From the NCBI GenBank assembly GCA_903896775.1, contig CAITZE010000357.1:1-11581 (forward strand): DNA of 11,581 bases, given 5' to 3'. The notes beneath the pieces are model-generated. The model was not told where the DNA came from, ran no database searches, and worked only from the letters and a program-made list of their open reading frames with translations. Each line of letters begins with the position of its first letter. The stretch's first letter is position 1. Position numbers and translations under genes: made by a program. Shown here one piece after another: positions 5,840 to 11,581 of this stretch. This stretch comes from an uncultured bacterium. GTDB lineage: Bacteria > Pseudomonadota > Alphaproteobacteria > Rhodospirillales > Rhodospirillaceae.

Positions 5840-6697
5840 ATGCTTAAACCGCTTCACGACCTGTTGAAGTTCGAACGGCTTACGGAGATCGTCGATGTCG
5901 GGGCCAATCCGATCGACGGCGATCCGCCGTATAAGCCTCTGTTGAGCGCAGGTTTGTGCCGGGTTACCGGGTTTGAGCCGCAGGAAGAAGCTCTAACGGC
6001 GCTCAATCGCAGCAGATCAAATTTTGAGACCTATCTGCCTTATGCCGTCGGCGATGGCACGGCCAAAACTCTCAACATATGCCGCTACTCGGGTTGGACC
6101 AGCACGCTTAAGCCCAGCGCCGCGTCACTGAACGTGTTTCCGATCTTTGAACAGAATGCCCAGATCATTCGGCAGGTGCCGCTGGAAACCAGACGTCTGG
6201 ATGACATTGCCGAGATTGGGCAGCTCGATTTCTTGAAGATCGATATCCAGGGCGGCGAGCTGGATGCGCTTCGCAATGCGACGCGCTTGCTGGCAACTGC
6301 GTCCGTCATTCAAATCGAAGTGTCATTTGTGACGCTCTACAACAATCAGCCGGGACTGGGAGAGATCGACGTGGAGCTGCGGCGGCAGGGGTTCATGCCG
6401 CACTGTTTTGCCGATGTGAAAAAATGCCCCATCGCACCGTTGATCGTTAACAACAATCCCTATCAGCCGCTGAACCAATTGCTTGAAGCTGATATGGTTT
6501 ACATGAAGGACTTTCGCGACGCAGGCGGACTATCCGATGAGCAGCTCAAAAACATCTGCCTCATCGCGCACGGGTGTTACCGATCCTACGATCTTGCCTA
6601 TCGCTGCCTGCTTCTTTTGGAACGGCGCAATGCAATTGCCGCGAAGGCCGGCGAGCAATACCTAGCCCTTATGGCTGCCCCGCCGCAGAAAGCCTGA
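5840..6697 (+). CDS. FkbM family SAM-dependent methyltransferase
   Basis: 285 residues from ATG 5840. SAM-binding motif I is EIVDVGANPIDGDPP (16-30), with an acidic ribose-contact residue in GFEPQ (44-48), and the FkbM hallmark FLKIDIQGGELDALRNA at 131-147. Family members O-methylate sugars, polyketides or lipids; the acceptor here is unknown. The C-terminal ~110 residues (CFADVKKCPIAPLIVNN onward) go beyond the core fold and contain ALLLLERR-like helical sequence. The ribosome site is weak (GGCGG at 5830-5834); TTG 5828 is an alternative start. It is divergent from YkgJ copy 1 (99-base gap) and convergent with iorB (9 bases between stops), with no glycosyltransferase or polysaccharide neighbours. 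Confidence 0.85.
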   Translation: MLKPLHDLLKFERLTEIVDVGANPIDGDPPYKPLLSAGLCRVTGFEPQEEALTALNRSRSNFETYLPYAVGDGTAKTLNICRYSGWTSTLKPSAASLNVFPIFEQNAQIIRQVPLETRRLDDIAEIGQLDFLKIDIQGGELDALRNATRLLATASVIQIEVSFVTLYNNQPGLGEIDVELRRQGFMPHCFADVKKCPIAPLIVNNNPYQPLNQLLEADMVYMKDFRDAGGLSDEQLKNICLIAHGCYRSYDLAYRCLLLLERRNAIAAKAGEQYLALMAAPPQKA

Positions 6698-6706
6698 TCC
6701 GGTAAA

Positions 6707-8935
6707 TTAAGCCGAAGCGCTGCCGTGCATGGATTTATTCAAAGGCACATCGCGCAGACGTTTGCCGCTGGCGGCAAAAATAGCATTGGCCACGGCGGGG
6801 AGTGTCGGCGGCAGCGCCGGTTCACCAAGGCCCGTCGGCGAGTTCTGCGATAGAATGAAGTGCACTTCGACCGGCGGTGCTTGGCGCATCCGCAGCAGCG
6901 GATACGTATCGAAATTGCTTTCGACGGTACCGCCATGGGCGATGGTGATTTCTTGGCCTAAAATCTGCCCAATGCCGTCCAGCACCGCGCCTTGAACCTG
7001 GTTCTCAGCGCCCGACGGATTGACAATGTGTTGACCGACATCGGCGGCAACCCAGACTTTGTTGACCTTCACGCTGTTGACGCTGAGCGGCACGTCGGGC
7101 GTGACTGTGACTTCGGCCACATGCGCCACGTAACCCGAATGTGAGAAGTAATACGCAAGACCAAGGCCCGTGCCCTTCGGCAATTCGCGTTTGCCCCAAC
7201 CGGCCACCTCGGCAACGGTCTTTAAGGCCGTCGTCATGCGCGCGGCGTCAAAGGGCAACGGTGTTGGAGATGTTGCGCGATGTTCGCGTAAAAGATCGAG
7301 ATGGAATTCCAGCGGATCGCGTCCCGCCGCATGGGCAATCTCATCCAGGAACGATTGGAACACCATGGCAAGACCATTGCTACGCGGCGCGCGCATGGGG
7401 CCCGTCGGGGTCCCCAGTGGAATGAGGCTGGCGCCGTAGTCGAGGTTCGGCACAAATTCCGCGGGGAAAATATCGTTGCTGAGATTCGCGCTGTTGGCGA
7501 ACTTGCCGTCGCTGCCATAACTGACGAAATGATCGCGAAGCGCGATCAACTTACCGTTCGCATCCAGACCGGCTTTGAAATTATGAAAGCCGCCGGGACG
7601 ATAAGCATCGTGACGCATGTCGTCTTCGCGCGTCCAAAGCAACTTCACCGGCGTGCCGACTTCGCGCGAAATCCAGGCCGCTTCGGTCATGAATTCGGAA
7701 GTCAGGCGCCGTCCAAAGCCGCCTCCGCCGCGCGTCATGTAAACGGTGATGTCTTTCTCCGACATACCGAGGGCTTTTGCTGCTTGTGTGCGGCCGCCAC
7801 CGGGAGCCTGAGTTGGCACCCAAATTTCGACTTTGCCGTCTTTGAAATGCGCGGTCGCGTTTTGAGGCTCCATAGGCGCATGGGCGAGGAACGGATAGCT
7901 GTAAGAAGCTTCGACAACTTTCGCCGCGCCCTTAAACGCGGCGTCGACATCACCGTCAACGCGAACCGACATCTCTGGCTTTTGTTTTGCGAGCTCGGCG
8001 GCACGCGCCGCATAACCGACGCTGCTTTGCGACGCCGTCGGCGGCAGATTCCAATCGACGCGTAGTTTACCGCGGGCGATTTTCGCCCGCCACCAGGTAT
8101 CGGCGACAATCGCGACACCTCCGGAAAGGCCGCCGCCGAGATTTACCTCGCCCGGCACGAGCGTGCCTGGAATGATAAAGGCGTGGCGCACGCCCGGCAT
8201 GGATTTAACGTCGTCAAGATTAGCGCGTGCAACCGTGCCGCCGAACACTGCGCATTTTTCAAAAACCGCGTACAGCATACCGGGCATCGTAACGTCAATG
8301 CCGTAAAGCGGCTGGCCGGTAACAATCTTCGGCGCATCGATGTCTTCTGTGCGCTGACCGATGATCTTGAAGTTGGCTGGATCTTTAAGCGCCACCGTTT
8401 TGAGATCTGGCACCGGCAAAGTCGCGGCAGTAGCCGCGAGTGCGCCGTAGCTTAATGTACGATTGGATGCGGCATGGCTCACATTGCCGTCCGCCGTCGT
8501 CAACTCGCCCTCAGGAACCTTTAGTGTTTTTGCGGCCGCCGAGACCAGCATTTGTCGGCCAGCGGCACCAACGCGGCGCAAATTATCCCAGTTGCGCGGG
8601 ATCGATGTGCTGCCACCTGCAGTTTGCGCGCCGTATTTTTCGGCGTCGACCGCAGCCATCTCGATGCGCACATTTTTCCAATCCACATCGAGCTCTTCGG
8701 CGATGATCATCGGCAGCGCCGTTTTGATGCCCTGCCCGACTTCAGGATTCTTGGCGGCAATGGTGACGATACCGTCGGCGGCGATGCGGACATAAGCATT
8801 GAGCGTCGCCTCGGCGGGACCGGTGGTCGCGCCGGCAAGTTGCGGCAAGCTGAAACTGAGCAACAACCCGCCACCGGTAACGGCGCTGGCCTTCAGGAAC
8901 GTGCGGCGCGAGACCTTCGAGCGAATAGCGTTCAT
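6707..8935 (-). CDS. iorB: Molybdenum hydroxylase large subunit, isoquinoline 1-oxidoreductase beta type
   Basis: 742 residues with a Tat signal: SRRTFLKAS (9-17), a hydrophobic stretch, and cleavage probably near AGA (34-36). An N-terminal molybdopterin-binding segment (about 45-125, with AKNPEVGQGIKTALPMIIAEELDVDW) is followed by a hammerhead domain (about 200-300) and the main molybdopterin domains (about 335-735) with GGGGFGRR (403-410), MRAPRSN (514-520) and the catalytic glutamate E705 in GLGEPALPP. This order is typical of the IorB/nicotinate dehydrogenase/aldehyde dehydrogenase subgroup of the xanthine oxidase family, which hydroxylates N-heterocycles or oxidises aldehydes. ATG 8935 has GGGAG seven bases upstream and starts two bases after the iorA stop, suggesting translational coupling. 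The substrate is unknown. Confidence 0.93.
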   Translation of the reverse strand: MNAIRSKVSRRTFLKASAVTGGGLLLSFSLPQLAGATTGPAEATLNAYVRIAADGIVTIAAKNPEVGQGIKTALPMIIAEELDVDWKNVRIEMAAVDAEKYGAQTAGGSTSIPRNWDNLRRVGAAGRQMLVSAAAKTLKVPEGELTTADGNVSHAASNRTLSYGALAATAATLPVPDLKTVALKDPANFKIIGQRTEDIDAPKIVTGQPLYGIDVTMPGMLYAVFEKCAVFGGTVARANLDDVKSMPGVRHAFIIPGTLVPGEVNLGGGLSGGVAIVADTWWRAKIARGKLRVDWNLPPTASQSSVGYAARAAELAKQKPEMSVRVDGDVDAAFKGAAKVVEASYSYPFLAHAPMEPQNATAHFKDGKVEIWVPTQAPGGGRTQAAKALGMSEKDITVYMTRGGGGFGRRLTSEFMTEAAWISREVGTPVKLLWTREDDMRHDAYRPGGFHNFKAGLDANGKLIALRDHFVSYGSDGKFANSANLSNDIFPAEFVPNLDYGASLIPLGTPTGPMRAPRSNGLAMVFQSFLDEIAHAAGRDPLEFHLDLLREHRATSPTPLPFDAARMTTALKTVAEVAGWGKRELPKGTGLGLAYYFSHSGYVAHVAEVTVTPDVPLSVNSVKVNKVWVAADVGQHIVNPSGAENQVQGAVLDGIGQILGQEITIAHGGTVESNFDTYPLLRMRQAPPVEVHFILSQNSPTGLGEPALPPTLPAVANAIFAASGKRLRDVPLNKSMHGSASA

Positions 8936-8937
8936 GA

Positions 8938-9411
8938 TTACGCTCCCTTCGTCGGAGCTTCGCCGGCCGCGAGCTTGATGGCGGTGCGGATACGGTTGTA
9001 GGTAGCGCACCGGCAGAGATTGCCGTTCATATGCGCCGTGATGTCGTCATCAGTGGGTTTCGGCGTATGCGTGAGCAAAGCGGTGGCCGACATGATCTGG
9101 CCTGCTTGGCAGTAGCCACACTGCGCGACATCGATCTCCAGCCAGGCGTCTTGAATTTTCTTGCCGACGGGATTTTCGCCGATGCCTTCGATGGTGGTGA
9201 TCGCCGCCGTGCCAACACCGGCGATGGGTGTTGAACAAGAGCGCACAGCGACGCCGTTCAAATGGACTGTGCAAGCGCCACACAAACCCGCGCCGCAGCC
9301 GAATTTTGTGCCCTTCATGTCGAGGACATCGCGCAACACCCACAGCAATGGCGTGGCGTCGTCGACATCGACTGTACGGCTCACGCCGTTGACATTGAGA
9401 GTGTAAACCAT
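8938..9411 (-). CDS. iorA: [2Fe-2S] small subunit of the molybdenum hydroxylase, IorA type
   Basis: 157 residues with two iron-sulfur domains. The plant-ferredoxin-like N-terminal half has C39, C44, C47 (CGAGLCGAC) and C59; the helical C-terminal half has C98, C101 (CGYC), C133 and C135 (CRC). All eight ligands are present. It passes electrons from the molybdenum centre in IorB to an outside acceptor. There is no signal peptide, so export would depend on the Tat signal of IorB. ATG 9411 follows GGAGGAT (9417-9423) by five bases. It is the first gene of the iorA-iorB unit; no FAD subunit, cytochrome c gene or XdhC-type maturation gene lies in the window. Confidence 0.94.
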   Translation of the reverse strand: MVYTLNVNGVSRTVDVDDATPLLWVLRDVLDMKGTKFGCGAGLCGACTVHLNGVAVRSCSTPIAGVGTAAITTIEGIGENPVGKKIQDAWLEIDVAQCGYCQAGQIMSATALLTHTPKPTDDDITAHMNGNLCRCATYNRIRTAIKLAAGEAPTKGA

Positions 9412-9428
9412 CGCCTATCCTCCGCGCC

Positions 9429-9460
9429 ATGCCAGCCTGGCATAGGGTCCAGGCATTATA
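9429..9460 (-). promoter_or_regulatory. iorA promoter region with -10 box and dyads
   Basis: The minus strand has a perfect TATAAT (9455-9460) but no recognisable -35. Just downstream, ATGCCAG-C-CTGGCAT (9429-9443) is a perfect 7+1+7 dyad, and CCAGGC (9449-9454) can instead pair with GCCTGG (9435-9440), so the two stems exclude each other. The dyad ends six bases before the iorA ribosome site. An operator is the simplest reading; attenuation is possible. Confidence 0.45.
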
Positions 9461-9522
9461 GCCTTTTTCGAGGTTAAATGGAGTCCTGCTGCGAAGCTCA
9501 CACGCGTGTAATCAAGCCTTCT

Positions 9523-10314
9523 TTAAACCGTGGGCGCCACGAAGGCCGCCATCTTGGCGATAGCGTCATTGAACTGAGGCGGCGGTGGCGCCGTGGCTGG
9601 CACACTTGCCAACACATCCTCACCGGCCAACCAGCGCGCCTCGGCGTTATCTTGTGCAAGAATAACAGCTAAAGCCGCATTCATTTCATAAACCGACGAA
9701 TTCAAGCCAGCGAGCCGCAGCGCCGCTAAAAGTAGAATGCGGCAGGTATAAAGTACCGAAACATAGTCGGCTGGCATTGGGATATTCGGAACCTCGCCGC
9801 GCTCAAAAGTCGCGAGACAAGCTTCAAGATTGGTCGAAACGAAAGCGTGGCAGCCCAACGGCCGCGCGGCATAGATCGAGCAAATCGCGTCGTCGAGAAG
9901 CGGGCATAGGACCTTACTTTGCAGCCGCTCGTTAATGGCCAAACCTTGTGTACGGTGATGGGCTTCGATAATGGCGGCCACTGTGTTGGGGCGTTTGCGC
10001 AACTGCGCCGCCACAAAGAACGCTTCCGGCGCGGTCAGAACAACCAACTGCGTACAGCAATGCGAGCAGCCTTTGCGGCAAGCGAGTGGCGTCGGTGGCT
10101 GTGGTGAAACGGTGCGATCGAAAAGCGCTGTGACATGAGCCACTGCATCGGAGCATGGCGAATCCGAATGCACGCCCCGCAGCAGATGGATGACGTGACG
10201 GACATGAGCCGCCGCAGGCCGGGGATCCGTGCCCATGCTGAGCGGCAAAGGCAGAATCTCCGCGTCCTGGCGCTGGAGGGCGCGCCGTTCCGGCCTTGAA
10301 AGCCTGTCTGTCAT
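9523..10314 (-). CDS. YkgJ family cysteine-cluster protein (copy 2)
   Basis: 263 residues, paralogous to the gene at 4949-5740. It has CRKGCSHCC (C79, C83, C86, C87), CPLL (C137), CSIYAARPLGC (C145, C155) and C166, plus the same N-terminal DRLSRPERRAL and C-terminal APTV. Shared stretches outside the cysteines include APEAF (95-99), an IPMP motif near 178-181, and the region NAEARWLAGEDVLASV matching NAEQRWRSGENVFASV. ATG 10314 is preceded by a run of six G (10318-10323). The frame is open upstream to 10572, but that extension crosses the yaiI start and lacks similarity to copy 1. It probably binds Zn or Fe in the cytoplasm. Copy 1 and copy 2 are clearly diverged, so this is not a recent duplication. 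Confidence 0.85.
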   Translation of the reverse strand: MTDRLSRPERRALQRQDAEILPLPLSMGTDPRPAAAHVRHVIHLLRGVHSDSPCSDAVAHVTALFDRTVSPQPPTPLACRKGCSHCCTQLVVLTAPEAFFVAAQLRKRPNTVAAIIEAHHRTQGLAINERLQSKVLCPLLDDAICSIYAARPLGCHAFVSTNLEACLATFERGEVPNIPMPADYVSVLYTCRILLLAALRLAGLNSSVYEMNAALAVILAQDNAEARWLAGEDVLASVPATAPPPPQFNDAIAKMAAFVAPTV

Positions 10315-10320
10315 TGTCCC

Positions 10321-10347
10321 CCCGATTAACCCTGCCCGATTAATCCT
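10321..10347. repeat. Tandem 13-base repeat upstream of YkgJ copy 2
   Basis: CCCGATTAACCCT (10321-10333) and CCCGATTAATCCT (10335-10347) differ at one position and are spaced by a 14-base period. They lie in the leader or promoter of the minus-strand gene, in the 163-base divergent gap with yaiI. They could be a double regulator site, but no regulator is suggested by the sequence. Confidence 0.5.
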
Positions 10348-10477
10348 CTCGGTGCAGACTCTACGGCGACGGGCGCGACGCAACAAGACGGTCACGATCG
10401 GTGGAACTACCGTCCCCATAAAAGTTCGGCTAAACCAATCTTTACGGTACGCGTAGCTGAACCGGAGAACGGACCCC

Positions 10478-10954
10478 GTGCAGATTTTCGTCGATGCCGA
10501 TGCCTGCGCCGTAAAAGATGAAGTCGTGCGCGTTGCCGACCGCCATAACCTGCCAGTGTTGTTAGTCAGCAATAGCTGGATGCGCGGGCCCGATCATCCG
10601 CTGGTGCAGCGCTTCACCGTCAACAACCACCCCGATGCCGCCGACGATTGGATCGCCGAGCGCGTGACGGACCGCGACATTGTCATCACCTCGGACATTC
10701 CGTTGGCAGCACGCTGCGTCGCCAAAGGTGCAAAAATCCTGCGCCCCAACGGTAAGCCCCTCGATCAAGATTCCATCAGCATGGCGGTTGCAATGCGCGA
10801 CCTGCACACGCATTTGCGTGAGACCGGCGAGATCACCAGCGGCCCCGCGCCTTTCCAAAAGCAGGATCGCTCGCGCTTTTTAGATGCGCTGGAAACGGCG
10901 GTTCAGGCCATTAGACGTCGGCCTGGAAAGCCGCCAAACCGAGAAAGTAATTGA
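10478..10954 (+). CDS. yaiI: YaiI/YqxD family protein (UPF0178, DUF188)
   Basis: 158 residues, the usual family length. Seen: MQIFVDADACAVKDEV at the N-terminus (acidic residues D6, D8), VITSDIPLA near 69-77, a PNGKPLD loop near 90-96, and the C-terminal signature GPAPFQKQDRSRFLDAL near 122-138. The family has a PIN-like fold with clustered acidic residues; its biological role is not firmly established. GTG 10478 is used: GGAG lies at 10464-10467 and the family motif begins at once, leaving no room for a later start. It is divergent from YkgJ copy 2; a stand-alone gene. Confidence 0.92.
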   Translation: MQIFVDADACAVKDEVVRVADRHNLPVLLVSNSWMRGPDHPLVQRFTVNNHPDAADDWIAERVTDRDIVITSDIPLAARCVAKGAKILRPNGKPLDQDSISMAVAMRDLHTHLRETGEITSGPAPFQKQDRSRFLDALETAVQAIRRRPGKPPNRESN

Positions 10955-10987
10955 CTTATTAACCTTTAAAGCCTACATCCCCTCGCA

Positions 10988-11002
10988 GCCGCATCATGCG
11001 GC
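10988..11002. other. 15-base dyad downstream of yaiI
   Basis: GCCGCAT-C-ATGCGGC is a perfect 7+1+7 palindrome about 33 bases after the yaiI stop. No T-run follows, so it is a poor intrinsic terminator on the plus strand; on the minus strand the next bases are also not T-rich. It could be a processing hairpin or a protein-binding site. Confidence 0.35.
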
Positions 11003-11024
11003 AACGTCTCGCGATTCGCGCGCA

Positions 11025-11150
11025 GGTGCCAGACTTTCCGCTTTCACAGCGTAGGGCACCGTTCCTCGAGAAGTTAATTCTCCCTCCCGTCGGTTGCGTG
11101 CCCACCGGGTTTAAGCAAACCCATTTGAAGTATCGCGCCTTTTTGGCGCG
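11025..11150 (+). promoter_or_regulatory. Structured leader of the rhlE-like gene
   Basis: Four hairpins lie in a row before the helicase gene: GGTGCC/GGCACC (11025-11060) enclosing CGCT/AGCG; GAGAA/TTCTC (11068-11082); GGGTTT/AAACCC (11107-11122, AAGC loop); and CGCGCC/GGCGCG (11134-11150, TTTTT loop). The last ends 38 bases before the ATG. None is followed by a proper T-run. Long structured leaders are common for cold-shock DEAD-box helicase genes, so a regulatory 5' UTR is plausible. The start of transcription is not identified. Confidence 0.45.
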
Positions 11151-11188
11151 GCTTCTGTGCGTATGCGATTTTTGAAAGCGACAAATAC

Positions 11189-11581
11189 ATGACTACTTTT
11201 TCCGACCTCGGCCTCATCGAGCCGCTTCTGCGCGCCCTGACGGCCGAAGGCTATAGCGTTCCGACCCCGATTCAGCAGCAAGCCATTCCCATGCTGATCG
11301 AAGGCCGTGACATGCTGGGCATCGCCCAGACCGGCACCGGCAAGACAGCAGCCTTCGCGCTGCCGATCCTGCAACGCATGGCTGCCAACCGCATCAAGGC
11401 CGCACCGCGTTGCCCGCGTGCGTTGATCCTGACACCGACTCGCGAACTTGCGGTCCAGATCGGCGAAGGCTTTGCCACCTACGGCAAGCACCTCGGCTTC
11501 AAACGCACCGTGATCTACGGCGGCGTCGGTCAAGGCACGCAAGTGAGCGCCATGAATGCCGGCGTCGAGATTCTGGTGGCG
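11189..11581 (+). CDS. rhlE: DEAD-box RNA helicase, RhlE-like, N-terminal part
   Basis: 131 codons from ATG 11189 to the window edge; the C-terminal part lies outside. The N-terminal Q-motif is complete (F4 ... GYSVPTPIQQQAIP, 22-35), followed by Walker A AQTGTGKT (46-53), motif Ia PTRELA (80-85), and the GG doublet (110-111) in VIYGGVGQGTQ. The DEAD box itself should follow just beyond the end. RhlE-type enzymes unwind short RNA duplexes in ribosome assembly and RNA decay, often under cold conditions. The ribosome site is weak (GAAAG at 11174-11178). RhlE is the best fit among bacterial DEAD-box proteins, but without the C-terminal part the subfamily remains a guess. Confidence 0.9.
   Translation, partial: MTTFSDLGLIEPLLRALTAEGYSVPTPIQQQAIPMLIEGRDMLGIAQTGTGKTAAFALPILQRMAANRIKAAPRCPRALILTPTRELAVQIGEGFATYGKHLGFKRTVIYGGVGQGTQVSAMNAGVEILVA

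Noticed and set aside
5741..5857. Longer form of YkgJ copy 1 starting at GTG 5857
   Set aside because: It would overlap the divergent FkbM gene; the paralog comparison and the GAAGGAG site both support GTG 5740.
7301..8065. 254-codon plus-strand open frame inside iorB
   Set aside because: It lies fully antisense to the molybdopterin subunit; the sequence looks like a frame shadow with no domain.
10315..10572. Longer form of YkgJ copy 2 starting at 10572
   Set aside because: The extension overlaps yaiI and has no counterpart in copy 1.
10988..11002. Palindrome after yaiI considered as an intrinsic terminator
   Set aside because: No T-run follows it on either strand; kept only as a dyad.
11111..11542. 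143-codon minus-strand open frame opposite rhlE
   Set aside because: It is antisense to the Q-motif and Walker A region of a clear DEAD-box gene.

Overview
The window looks like chromosomal DNA of an alphaproteobacterium with fairly high GC. The indicators are an Hsp20 gene with a ROSE-type thermosensor leader followed by a DUF1150 gene, a Tat-targeted two-subunit molybdenum hydroxylase of the isoquinoline 1-oxidoreductase type, an RhlE-like DEAD-box helicase and a YaiI/YqxD-family gene. I cannot place it below class.

Layout. (1) 1-762, minus strand: a 2-oxoglutarate/Fe(II) oxygenase whose C-terminus lies outside the window, divergent from (2) 941-2110, a TetA-like MFS exporter. (3) 2111-3232: a heat-shock unit made of a possible RpoH-type promoter, a leader with a ROSE-like hairpin masking the Shine-Dalgarno sequence, a five-codon leader ORF overlapping the Hsp20 start, Hsp20, DUF1150, and a strong intrinsic terminator. 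(4) 3296-4310: a tRNA-Arg(CCU) gene followed by debris: an inverted degenerate copy of the tRNA 3' end, a 5'-truncated PhyH-type oxygenase, and a minus-strand fragment of an octapeptide-repeat protein cut at both ends. (5) 4363-4944: a TMEM175/DUF1211 membrane protein. (6) 4949-10314: two minus-strand YkgJ-type cysteine-cluster genes of identical length (263 aa) flank an FkbM methyltransferase (plus) and the iorA-iorB-like pair (minus). (7) 10478-10954 YaiI/YqxD protein, then a highly structured leader and the start of an rhlE-like gene that leaves the window at 11581.

How the genes work together. Hsp20 and DUF1150 form one heat-inducible unit that appears controlled at transcription and at translation by RNA melting. 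IorA and IorB form one enzyme: IorB carries a Tat signal and IorA none, so IorA is probably exported with it. The other genes look like single transcription units. The least ordinary spots are the thermosensor plus mini-ORF start of hsp20, the tRNA-Arg junction with an inverted tRNA end and gene fragments, and the paired YkgJ paralogs.
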